20,596 bases of DNA, taken from assembly GCA_920105805.1 (NCBI GenBank), contig CAKKTI010000393.1, forward strand, positions 1 to 20,596, written 5' to 3'. The stretch comes from Condylostoma magnum. Its lineage: Eukaryota > Ciliophora > Heterotrichea > Heterotrichida > Condylostomatidae. Below, piece after piece: positions 9,301-20,469 of this stretch; position 1 is the stretch's first letter; the number at the start of each line of letters is the position of its first letter. The notes under the pieces were generated by a model. The model was given only the letters and a program-made list of their open reading frames with translations. It was not told the origin of the DNA and did not search any database. The position numbers and the translations under genes were made by a program.

Positions 9301-12300
9301 TCTGCTCATTAATTCTTAGCAAATACTACAAAAACAGCCTTTAATACCGATATTGATACTTACAACGAAATCAATGATACTATAGTGATCCATTAAGGAA
9401 ATAATAAATTAGGATAAACAGCATCCGAAGATCTTGAAATAAGAATAATTCCTCCTAATGCTTCCTTAACTAGTGTTGATCTTTATTTCAAGTTTAAGCT
9501 GACTAAGGATATACCAATGAGTGCGAAAATTCACATAACTCCGCCAAATGGCTTACTTTTCACAGTCAATAATGATAATCCAGAAAACTATATATTCTTT
9601 TCTAAAAGTTACAGTGAAGTTACTTTACCTGCTCATAGTCTTGTGATTACTCTTTCTGAAAATGTAACTACCTTAGATGTTTTAGAACTATATATTGAGG
9701 ATGCTTTCAACACCCCAAACGCTGCTCCTGATGGTCATAGATTTTAAGTAAAGGCCGATTATTCTTGTGATTATACTACAATTACTATCACTAATGACGC
9801 TGGAGCTGAAATTACTCCTGCTACTGGATTAGATTTCACTTTAATTAATGCTAGTACTTCTTTACTTTCAGATGCTGTAATTGATTTTTCACCTAAAAAT
9901 GCTGGGGAAAGTTCTAAGTATACATTCACTTTTAATATAACTGAAGCCATTGAAGATACTGATTAGTTTTGGATAAAGTTCCCTAGATAATACGATGAAA
10001 ATGTTGGAAGCTAGGAAAACAATATTTAAGGAACTAACTTAGAATGTGCTAGTCTTTAATTAGGCTCAAATATATAATGTACAGTTTAGCATAGAATTGT
10101 AATAATATCTGGTTTATAAGCTTAAACATCAATTTAACAAATTGAAATAATAATAAGCTATGTGCAAAATCCAGGAGCAGGTAATACTGAAAAATTTAAA
10201 TTATATCATGTCAATTTAGAAGGAAATGTCAAATCTAAAGTAGAAAATGTATCAGGTGTAACAGTAACACCTCCTCCTGCTGATAATATTACAATAAAAT
10301 CAGTTAATATAAGTTCACATTCAATGTACTAATAAGCGGATTACATCCTTTAGTTAGAATCTGATTCTGGATTTTAAATAACTGCTAATAGTAGTTTATG
10401 ATTACTTTTACCAAAACAATACAATACTAACATAACCAAGGGAAAGTCAATTTTGAGTTCCTGTACCTTGAATAACATAAATGCTGAAAAGCTTATCAAT
10501 GGAATCAGTTAATGCTCATTTTCAGATAACAAGATATCAGCTTAATTTGAAGATGCATCGACTGATGCAATATCAAATGACATTTCTCGATTAGGCTGAA
10601 ATATTGATAATCTGGATAGCCCTATTAAAATTAATAAATGGAATGACTTAATTGATAGAACCTTATTTTATGATGAATGAGATAATAATATTTTTGAAAG
10701 TCATTAAGGATGAACTTACTAATTGAAGGTTGCTTTGATTAATAGCCGAACTGGTATTATTGGATAAATATCTTATACTAATGTTAACTAAGCATGGCTC
10801 GGATTTAACACAAAATTAAAAGGATTTTAAGTTAATAATGGCAATAATTTAATTTCTGTTATTGCTGGAACTTAATCAGAATCTTAGATGATGAAAACTA
10901 CTCAAGGAGTTCTTTCTGCTGAGAAGGCTGAGTTTTCTGCTTCTCTAAATAATTACAGCAAATCAAGTGCAGTCTTAAAATTTTCATCGCCGTATTATGA
11001 CTGAAAATTATTCGCAAATGAAAGTTCACTATTTTGGCGTGTTGCTGCATCTGGAGATAGTGATTAAGGAATTTATTATATTGACTGGGATGTTAATATA
11101 ACTGAGTTTATTGGAGTGAACAAGAGTGAATATGGTCCCCCTATTAGAACTATGGTAGAAATCGATAATACTACCAAAGCTTATTGCAGAGTATTCCCAG
11201 ATAGTGATGTTGTTGTAGAAATAGGAAGAACCTCAATTCCTATTAAAGTCCACTGCCCCAATGCCCCATATGAAGGCTTGACCATCGATCTTACTTTAAA
11301 TAATTCCCTTATTGAAGACAAGGTAACTTTTAGCATGAACCAACTATACTTTATTCCAGATGGAAATAGTAGATATTTTGCAATCACAGTTGATCGTTAA
11401 TATAACATTTTAGATACTCCTACATCTCTATAAGTGTTTTTCATTATGAGTGGAGTTAATGCTAATTCTTACAATCATATTAATCCTCTCCCCCTCACAA
11501 TTTCAAATCGAACTTAAATGAATTAAGATATAGAAACTCCAACTATTTTATTTTAAGATTTTTCATTTGCATCAACTAATCTGCATGTTAAAACATCTAT
11601 AAACCCAGGAATAATATATTGATATTGTACAACTGAAGGAAGTCCAATAAAAACGGCAACTGAACTTCGCTCTTAACTTGGAGATTATTTCAAATTATAA
11701 GAATCCTAAGCGACTACTGATTACACTCCCAGAGATGATTTAGAAGTAAAACCTGCCTTTCATGATGTTCCTAATTATATTGATTATTGAACCGGGTACG
11801 AGCATAGATTATATAAAAATCACCTTATCAATTATAGTTAGTCTGGAGCATTCGTATCAACTATTACAGAATTTCAACAAATTGAAATATTATAAGGTTT
11901 AGCTTCCGAAACTATGTACTAATGTTAGGTTTGCGTTGAGGATAACCATGCTACCCTTTCAGCTGCTACTACTGCAACTTTTGATACTAATTCATTACCT
12001 CTTGCGGTAAAATTGAGTCTGACCTTCACTAATATTGCAGCTACTGATACTGAATCTGAGGTTAAAGTAGAATCGCATAACAAGTAATATTTAGAAAATT
12101 GTATTGTTTAAGTTTTTGGAGTTCAACCTAAAAGACTAATCAACTTTACTTTTACTGACAATTCAAGTGAGTAAAATACTATTGGATCAACAGTTTTCAC
12201 CTGGGATATTCCTGCATTACGACTTTTTGATAGCTAATCCCCCTTTGAACTAATATAATTCGATAGTGAAAATTCATAGCTATTTGATGCTAAGATAAAA

Positions 12301-12801
12301 TCTAGAATATAAAACATATACAAAGTAGAAGTCGCTAATATTGCTAAATTTCCTTAGCATAACTGAAATAATGGTTTAGCTCCTAGTCAAAGGGGACAAT
12401 CTACAGACAAGTCGGTAAACTTATAAGCTGAATGTAGCATTAGTGATGGATACATCTGTAGTACTTGTATTTCCGCAGAAAGTACAAAAAGTATTAATCA
12501 TAATCAAGTTTTACTAGGATTAGACGAGAATAATTAAGAAGTTACTGGGCACGCTTGTACCACTTTGGATGAAAATATGATTACTATTGGAGAGCTTTCT
12601 CATGGAACTAGCTATAAGTGTTATATTTAATGCTTCAATTCTTATCCAGTTTGGCCCGAATATATTGCTTATAGTTCTAACAATCCTATTGCCTCAGTTT
12701 CCGTTACCACTGCTGATAAGAGTGTTTATAGTTATTACGATGATGATAACCTTGCCTAATTACTTGGAGTTTTCATTACTTTTGCATTGACTCTACTTTA
12801 A
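6364..12801 (+). CDS. Giant secreted, probably GPI-anchored surface protein
   Basis: Single uninterrupted frame of about 2145 residues under the reassigned code. The N-terminus MKMNAFYALLLLSLVTSA is a strong signal peptide with likely cleavage before Gln19. The body is Thr/Ser/Asn-rich, beta-strand-like and full of N-glycosylation sequons, with few Cys, as in extracellular coat proteins. Two related blocks can be seen: Lys-Tyr-Thr-Phe-Thr-Phe...FPRQYDENVG at about residues 1182-1260, and ILQLESDSGF...LPKQYNTNITKG at about 1330-1400. The C-terminal third has fibronectin-III-like strands (SETMYQCQVCVEDNHATLSA; LSHGTSYKCYIQCFNSYP). It ends YYDDDNLA followed by a purely hydrophobic tail, LLGVFITFALTLL, then TAA at 12799. 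That is a textbook GPI-attachment signal and is the reason for choosing this stop. TAA and TAG recur at 12808 and 12814; the first TGA is at 12913. The function is unknown: coat, antigen or adhesion protein. Confidence 0.84.
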
Positions 12802-13053
12802 TTAGGCTAATTTTAGTTTTATTCAATCTTACTTTAGTTTTTTGTCCAATAATGTATAATAATTGTTTTTATAAATATATCTGTGTCGTTTAAGCGAATA
12901 TTACAATGTAACTGATAAAATTTACATAGTTCTTTCCTGTAATCTACAAGGTTAGTATTATTATTTATTTCATTCAAGGGCTTATCCACTCAGACTCATA
13001 TGCTAGATTAAAATATAAATATTAAATTTTAGTAACTTATATTATTTAATGAC
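12802..13053. other. Gap between convergent genes, 252 bp
   Basis: T-rich, AT-rich DNA directly after the surface-protein stop, with runs of T and repeated in-frame TAA/TAG, typical of a 3' untranslated region. No gene, hairpin terminator or repeat is apparent. If TGA were the only terminator, both flanking genes would extend into this gap, to 12915 and 12970. Confidence 0.5.
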
Positions 13054-13374
13054 TTAAAATATGCTTATTAAATTCTTCTGTAACAATATTGAAATAATTT
13101 TTGACATAATAGTACGAGATACAATCCCTTTCTAGTTTATTTCATACTCTTCTAATAATTTTGCATTTATATCCCCTTGCTTAGATTTGCCTTTAGAATT
13201 TTTATTTTAAATTACCTAGGCCTTGAATACCAAAATACAAGTAAAGTATTCTAGTAAACTCAATCCGATAGAATTGTTTTATACAAATGCATTAATAGTT
13301 GCTATTAGCTATTTGCTATTTTGAATTTACTTTTCTCCAATGTAATAAAAATATGTTTTTGAATTTAATCACAT
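13054..13374 (-). CDS. Small unrecognised protein, about 106 residues
   Basis: One minus-strand frame gives a balanced sequence from ATG at 13374-13372 to TAA at 13054-13056. It reads through SKQLIATINAFVQNNSIG, LEYFTCILVFKAQVIQ, the basic stretch NKNSKGKSKQGD, then INAKLLEEYEINQKGIV and SKIISILLQKNLISIF. A second TAA follows four codons after the first. No domain is recognised; there is one moderately hydrophobic stretch and no full membrane helix or signal peptide. Its proposed start overlaps by 22 bases the proposed start of the large gene on the plus strand, so one of the two starts is probably wrong. Support is only composition and the clean ATG-to-TAA span. Confidence 0.4.
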
Positions 13375-16300
13375 CAGTGCACTGCGCCGTATTCTAGTTC
13401 AATGGTGAGGATAGTATTTATACCTATCAGAATCCAATGTACAGTCTAAATACCTATAGCTCTTTAGCTATTGATCAGATTTTACCTACTGAAATTACAT
13501 AATAAGGGTAATATTCAGTAGAAGATACTAATTTTAACTATGGGTTTTCATTTTGAATGTTTGATATGCATAGCACTGAAGATTACTCAATTTTTGCCTT
13601 ATCTTAAAACTCAGAATAGCTATCTTAAAATTTCCTCTAAATTAAACAAAATTCTTCGAATGATACTTTGACATTGATTTACAAAAATGGAAATAATGAC
13701 ATCCAAATTGAGTTAACAAGATAAACTAATAGAACTTAATATAATGTATTATTTTGTATAGATTATGATTAAATAAAGTAATTTTATTTTATGCATAGGA
13801 TGAAGCGAATATCTAATCAATAATACAAAATAATTTAGCTAGTGATACATCATTACTTTAAGCTGATAACTATATTCTAATTGGAGGGACAAGCAGCGGA
13901 GATTATTTTGATGTAATTAACAAATCAATCATCTTTTATAAGTAAATCGTTATAAATCACGATTCAGAATACACAGAAATTTTGAAATATAAATCTTTAG
14001 GCTTTCATTACACGAATTATAGCATTAAGGATGTTTTATTCTTTTTTCATTCAAAATCTATAGTATCTAATGATTATTCAATGCTTGAGTGTAGTTAAGA
14101 AATTATATATAATGACATTTTCTAAAAGTACATAAACAATAATGATAGCTAAATTGGTTTTAGAATAAAATATGAATATACAGGAGAGGATAAAATAATA
14201 TTAGCATAGCTTTTAAATAGCAACTCTGAGGTAATAATATAGATTGAAGTACAAAATGAATTTACTTTAACAATTAAGAATAGCTCTTAATATTATACAT
14301 TTAGCTATATAATCTAGTAAATCGTATCAATAGGAATTAAATAAAAAGAGATAGACAACTTAGAAATATCTTTATCCTCAATTACAGAATCTTAAAGTCG
14401 CTGAATAGCTAAAACTCTAAACTGATAAGAGAATTTAGAATTAAGAGATGGACCTGTGCATTTAAAGTAATGTGTCAGCTTATCTATAGAGGAAAGGATA
14501 GCTATTGAATATTTTATTGAAGTAACCTAAGGTAGTGAACATCATTTTACTAGTAAATATAATTCAAATATAGTCAGCACCTTTAATTACAAAGTAGTTA
14601 ATCCAAACATATTAGAAATAGAGAGAATGGAATAATGTTTAAATTGTCATCCGCATTGCTCTTACTGTTTTGATATAATCTAAAGTGGTGTATGTTAATC
14701 ATGCAGAATTGATACAGATTAAGGTATTGCATCAATTGCAGCTTGTGGATTCGAGCAAACATCTGACTTTTTATTTACTAGCACTTAAATGCAATCAATT
14801 AATAATATTTTAGATTAAGATGTACCAAAAGAGCAATAAATTGATACTTTTAAAGTTGTTCTATAACCTGATTCAAGTAATTAAATAGTATATCACGAAA
14901 ATAGAGGATGCTATTTTAATTCTTATTAATCTATATTGATAACCAATTATGAAGCCTCTTCATTTTCTTGAGATATTGATATATTTAAATTAACATTCTG
15001 ATTTAGACCTATATAAGAAGGAGACCTATTCACATACAGGGGATAATTAAATGGTATATAATAGGATATAGTAAAAATATCAATATTTTAGTAAGCTGAT
15101 GGATTTTAATTATAATTTCATCATAGAACTGAAGGTTTATCAAATTGATAATTTAGGTCTATTTACAAAGAATATTGATCGAATTTAGATTCTTATAGAT
15201 ATTTCTATCATAGAATACCTTTTTAAAGATTTCTTAATCCTTTTGATGATTCCTTAGTAATAACTTAAATTATTATGGATGACAAAGTATCAAATGGTAT
15301 ACATTCGTATAAAGGATTAAAAGAGATTCCAGATTATGAAATCATTATAGGTGGAGGTGGTTTTGTAGGATATATTTATGATTTTGCACTTGATTAAATG
15401 AAATAAAGTGATATTGATAACTTTGTTTATACAGACTACGATTGCAACACTGATTGTGAAATTTGTTTTGCACCTGACAGCTGCCGATATTCATGCAACA
15501 TAGATGAAGGATTAAATTCTAATAATGAATGTACGAAATGCTCAAAATATTGTCTGTATTGTACATACGATTATGAGTGCACTCAATGCTTTCCTGGATA
15601 TGAATTATAACAAGGATTATGTGTGTGTCCAAAAGGTAAATATATATTTGAGGAGTCTATTTGTCTATATTGTCCTATAGGATGTTTAGACTGTAACTTA
15701 GATAATAATAAACTAATATGTGTCCAATGTAGTATAGGATATGCTCCTTATTCAAATAATTGTATTCCATGTGAATAATTTGAAGGATTTGGATTAAATT
15801 TTACTATTTCTCTCCTTTAAATTGGTGATATGGGTTTTGTAGAATTAAGTGTAAATTGCATAGAGCTATGTGGAGATGGAATACTATTGAGATAATATGA
15901 GTGCGACGATGGCAACAATAATGACCTTAATGGTTGTGATATGAATTGTAATATAGAATAAAGAGCTATTTGCTAATTTGGATCGACTACAGCTCCTGAT
16001 GAATATTTAATAACTCTTGAGGAATATGATATTGAATATGTTGGAAGTCATTAGAATAAGTATCTTTTCAATATAATTTTTGATAAAGAAGTATTAATAG
16101 ATTACAATTAGTAGGATTGTTTCATTACTGATATACAAAATGAAGAAGTACTAGAAAGTACTTTACTGGAAGGTAAAAATCAATTTGAACACTTGCTTGC
16201 TATTAAAACAATAAATCTACTAACATAAACGTTTATATTGGAATTAAAAATAATCGATACAAGTATTTTAACAAACATCATAAATGAATAATTTGTTAAA

Positions 16301-19300
16301 GATAAAAAAGTAGCTATAGGATATCCCTTATGTTAAGATTATAATTAATAGTGTTAAAAATGCATCGGAAATTTAATTATTACATCTGATTAAAAGTGTA
16401 ATTGTCTAAAAGTAGGATACTATCGATAAAACTACTAAACATGCATTACTTGTGAAGAAAATTATGAAATTTGTTATTAAAATGATTGTTAAAGGTGTAA
16501 AGATGATTACATATTATTCAATCATAAATGCTTCGAATGTAATGAGTTTATTGGATTTGGATAGGAAGGTATTCTGTAATCCTAGTAAACACCTTAAGTC
16601 TATACTTAATGCCATGAAATTTGCGTAGATAGTTATTTTATGGGGTAAGTAGAATGTGAATTTGGAATGAAAATACAAGGATGCAATAATCAGTGTACGG
16701 CAGAGTAGGATTGAAAATGCTATCATAATAAGTGTTTCTTAGATGTAAAATCTCATATATTGATCTTATTTATTGAAAGAAAGGATAACATATATACTTA
16801 TAAAATAAAGTTTGACCAACAAGTAACATCAAATAATTTTCTAGGTTAAATATTAATAAAAATAGAAAACACATACTTTGAAACTGAATTAAAAGAAAAT
16901 TATGATGGTTAGCGAGTTGATGATTTTATTATACTGGTTACTGCTTATTAATCTATCAAAGAACATACAATAATAACGTTTATAGTAACTGATGATAATG
17001 AGATTTACAATTACTATAATTAAACAATACAAGCAAACTAACTTGAATTTAATCTAGAAAATTATGAAACAGATTTTGAAAAAAATGAGTCCTAAGGAGC
17101 TACAATTGTATAATTTATGTACGGAATTGTAATATTTATTGGAGAACTAGGATCAATATTCAGTGTAAATTTTGATATTGAAGGTCTTTTAGGAGAAGTA
17201 GAACATATGTAGTACATAAATTTTTGGAATTTAATCAATGTGAAAATTACACAAGAGTAAGAAACTATGTATAATGTTTTAGAGTATGCTAATTTAAGTT
17301 TTATTCCTAATATTTACGCAGATTATATTGAAAATGAAGATAAATTTAATAAAGGTGAATATAATTTATCTAAGGTTGATACTAATTTTTTACTAAATAC
17401 AGGGCATATTTTCACATTGATTTTTGCCTAATGAATCCTTTTTGTAATTATTACGTTAGTTAAACCATTATTTAAATATAGGCGAATATATTATAAAATA
17501 TAATAAAAAGTTAGTTATGGATTTTGAATAAAGCTCTCAGTAGAAACCTATCTAGAATTAATATTGATGATATTTGTACAATCTTTATCGATATAAATAT
17601 CAGACGGAAATCAGGCACTTGTTATTTGCTTTTGGCTAATCTCAATAACAATTATTATACTACAAATTTATTTGTTAAGTTCTATTAAAGGTGTAAGATC
17701 TTTAAGTAATTTTTAAGCCTTCTTTGAATACTTTAAAACAAAATAAATTTTATTGAAATGAATGCTGATTTTACATATGAAAAGAACTGCTTTTGCATTT
17801 ATAATTGTATTTTTTCAATATAACCCAAGAACATAGTTGATGTCACTTAGTTTCTTGTATTTAGCAGATTTGCTATAGCTAATCTATGTTCGTCCATTTA
17901 GATAGTTATGGTCAGGATAAGCACAAGAAATATTCTTTCCAGCAAGTTATTTAACTGTTCTAATAGTATAATTATTTTAATTGGAGCTAGATTTAACAGC
18001 GTAAAGCTTATATATACTGGAAATCATAATTGTAGTAGTTCATAGCTCCACTATTATTCTACCCTTAGTTATCTATACTTTAAGAGCAATTGTTGTTACA
18101 TTAATTCGGATTACAAGAAAATTTAAGAAACATTAGTTTTTAATATTTGTTCATATTATTTAGTTTAAAGTGTAGTTTTATTGTATACTTTACAAAATAT
18201 CAATATTTTTGTGATTAATAGTTATAATTATTTTCTACATATTGAAATACTAAGTGATATATCATATCAGTATATAATATACATTAATGTTAAATAATAA
18301 TTCAGATAAGATTTGATTAGTTTATGGTAAATCCTAGAGTTATTAATTCTTTTAGCTTGCTTAATTTAAGTTAATATGCTTGGATATTTATCATCTCCTT
18401 TTGACTTATTAATAGATATTAATTATTTGCTTATAATTTCATTGCATTTATCAATATATTGTATTATATCATTATTTATATTTAACCTAGTTCATACAAT
18501 ACTATTAATTGTTAAAGGAATTTATATTTGGTATATATAATATTGAAAATAGAGATTAAATTGCACATAGTAATTTAGACTATAAGTTGATACCAAATTG
18601 ATAGGAAATCTTTTTCTGCTAATTTTACATTTGAACAATAATAAATATCTGAACATTAGAATCCCTTTCTGACTATATAGATTGATTTATAAATGAATAT
18701 AATCTCAGAAGGATAAAAAATAATAATCAATTTCTAAAGTAACTTTAAAGTTAATTATATAGAATTTCCTTAAAATAAGAATCCTTTAGTTAATAAAATC
18801 TTTGTGGACAATTTATACTTAAGATTGGTGTTTAATATAATTTATTTTGACAATCCGTCTATTTCCTATAGGTTATAATCCGATATATTTAATCTATAGC
18901 TCATTACTAATCTATAAAAGGAATACTACAAAACTTTATAAGTCTATTAAATAGTTAGAAGAATAAAATTAAATTCTATTAGTCAAAAAGAATAAAATAA
19001 TGTATTAATTATGCCAATATAAGTTACACAAACGTTCAAAAAACTTTCTCTCATTTAAGCCCATCTTTATAATATTTTTATGAGCATCTTTTAAGAACTA
19101 GAAAACTCAGAAATGAAGATTTCGGGATTATTTGAGAAATTTGATCAGCTAATGAAGAATCTACATCGAGAGCTAAGTAATAGAGATTAAAAGGATCGTA
19201 TTTAAGATTTAGTTGATGATATCTACTCTTAATTAAATCTAGTTAAAAATCAACTAAATTCATCAGTAGACAGAATAAATTAGATAGATAGCCTTCAAGA

Positions 19301-19319
19301 TATGTACCAAGACATTTAA
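13353..19319 (+). CDS. LamG-like/Cys-rich (DUF4215) multi-TM protein, three introns
   Basis: Large predicted plasma-membrane protein of about 1935 residues from exons 13353-13745, 13799-18171, 18222-18530 and 18587-19319 (5808 bases, a multiple of three). Order: a short hydrophobic start (MFLNLITSVHC, weak signal peptide); two LamG-like regions (FNYGFSFWMFD...ILIGGTSSGDYFD; LTFWFRP...EIIIGGGGFVGYIYDFAL); Cys-rich furin/EGF-like stretches (CTKCSKYCLYC; CLYCPIGCLDC); a DUF4215/Myxococcus Cys-rich repeat (CGDGILL...YECDDGNNNDLNGCDMNC); further Cys pairs; and a second, degenerate DUF4215 unit ending GCNNQCTAEQDWKC. About six to nine membrane segments follow from about 17100, then a cytosolic tail ending in a charged coiled coil (SNRDQKDRIQDLVDDIYSQL). 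It stops at adjacent TAA (19317) and TAG (19320). This extracellular Cys-rich plus multi-TM layout is common in ciliates but of unknown function. The start and first intron are the weakest parts. Confidence 0.78.
13746..13798 (+). other. Intron 1 of Cys-rich gene, 53 nt (proposed)
   Basis: It begins GTATTATTTTG and ends TATGCATAG. Upstream the LamG-like text is in one frame (...TRQTNRTQYN); downstream it is in another (DEANIQSIIQNN...ILIGGTSSG). Removing 53 bases joins them in phase. A 23-base alternative (13756-13778) also restores the frame and gives ...YNVLFLILFYAQDEAN. A sequencing slip is a third possibility. Confidence 0.45.
18172..18221 (+). other. Intron 2 of Cys-rich gene, 50 nt (proposed)
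   Basis: It begins GTAGTTTTATTG and ends GTGATTAATAG. Text before it is in the frame of the membrane domain (RKFKKHQFLIFVHIIQFK). Text after it continues in another frame (NYFLHIEILSDISYQYIIY). Removal joins them with codon GTT spanning the junction. Confidence 0.5.
18531..18586 (+). other. Intron 3 of Cys-rich gene, 56 nt (proposed)
   Basis: It begins GTATATATAATATTG and ends GACTATAAG. It connects the hydrophobic frame ending HTILLIVKGIYI with the polar cytosolic frame beginning WYQIDRKSFSANFTFEQQQ. The phase is restored exactly. The 3' end AAG is less typical than TAG, so the acceptor may differ. Confidence 0.45.
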
Positions 19320-19483
19320 TAGTTTATAATTAAGGAAAATTGAACTATACTATTAGTATGCATTAACTTTGCCTATTATTATTGATATTAGATATAGCTA
19401 TTTGAAGGCTATTAAGGATGAATTGGAGTTTTAGTTAAATTATAGCAAATAAAGGTTATAATAAACAGTTTCTGGTGATATAA

Positions 19484-20080
19484 TTAAAGTCTTAATAACT
19501 AGTCTGCTTTCTTAGCGTGCCCTTCATATTTTGATTTCTTTTTAACTTCTATAATCTTAGCAAGCAGTATGAGGAATAAGAAAACTACAGCACTAATTAT
19601 GGAGCACTGCGCTAAGAACATATTATCGAAAAATGAAGTATCAAAATACATTAATCCCGCTATTAAAATCATCAATATAGTTTTAAATAAGCTAAGAATA
19701 ACTTAAGCATAGCCGTCGTATCTATAGGAAGTTTAATTATAATCAATATAATTATAGTCTATGAAGCTAAATATACTTTAGAAAAACTCAGCGATTACCC
19801 ATACCATAACTCAAGAATATTTTATATTGCTAGGATTTGCTACTTCTCCAGCTGGGAGATTAAAAATGTAAAAACAAAGCACTATTCCGCCTATAATCAT
19901 TACAATTCCTTCAAATAGTTGAAGATATGCTTATACCTTTTAACTCTTGATGAATTCCATTTATATAAAGAAGACTTACTACTTTAGAGTTATTAGACTC
20001 GGTAAAAAATAGTAGAGAGTAATATGCGTAATTTATACAAGAAAGTATATGCCGTTAATTATTTAATCTAGAGGTTCCAT
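19484..20080 (-). CDS. Small multi-pass membrane protein, 198 residues
   Basis: One clean minus-strand frame runs from ATG at 20080 (MEPLDQIINGIYFLVQ) to TAA at 19484-19486 (KKADQLLRL). Five hydrophobic segments are visible: about residues 9-33, 53-75 (LFEGIVMIIGGIVLCFYIF), 84-105 (WVMVWVIAEFFQSIFSFI), 127-146 (VILSLFKTILMILIAGLMYF) and 160-182 (IISAVVFLFLILLAKII). The C-terminus is basic (EVKKKSKYEGHAKK). A second Met at 19960 would give a four-segment, 158-residue form. No family is recognised and no catalytic motif is seen. It is convergent with the Cys-rich gene, with 164 bases between stops. TAG at 19499 is a possible earlier stop, after GHAKKAD. No TGA is in frame until 19295, inside the neighbouring gene's coding end, which favours TAA as its terminator. 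Confidence 0.66.
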
Positions 20081-20469
20081 AAAGGTTAATATATTTCTTA
20101 ACATTTAAAGCTATATACTTAATAAAATACATTGATAAATAATTAGTGTTTTTACCCATCTACACATAAATTGTTGTATTATTTGTTCCTTATTACAGAC
20201 TGAAGAAATTTAGTATAGTTGGCTAAAGTATCTCAAATAAAATAAAATTTATTATTCATTACAATATATAAACAGAGATTGTAGAAGGTTTGTTTTTACT
20301 GACATAATAATCATCGTTAATATTATTCAACAGATTTCATTATTGTAGAATAAGGAACCATAACAAATAACTAAAAATAAGAAATCAAGGCATCAATTGG
20401 TAAAAAAGCGCGAAATAATTATTAGATGTTAATGTTTTCTAAGAATATCTAACATTATTCAGCTTTATA
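20081..20469. other. Divergent gap or upstream exon, 389 bp
   Basis: This lies between the minus-strand membrane-protein start and the ATG at 20470. It contains no in-frame ATG on the plus strand. The plus-strand frame that continues into the right-edge gene nevertheless reads plausibly from about 20270 (TEIVEGLFLLTQQSS; QKSAKQLLDVNVFQEYLT). The gene may therefore start earlier, through an exon I cannot place. No promoter motif or repeat is recognised. Confidence 0.35.

Noticed and set aside
18149-18163. A 15-base GT...TAG segment like heterotrich mini-introns (another on the minus strand at 13316-13330)
   Set aside because: Both are multiples of three and sit in frames that read acceptably with or without them, so nothing in the sequence decides. 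Such short matches are common by chance in AT-rich DNA.
20185-20360. Short inverted match (TTCCTTATT near 20186 and AATAAGGAA near 20350)
   Set aside because: Only about 9-10 bases match across a 150-base gap in AT-rich DNA, with no flanking duplication. It is too weak for a terminal inverted repeat or mobile element.
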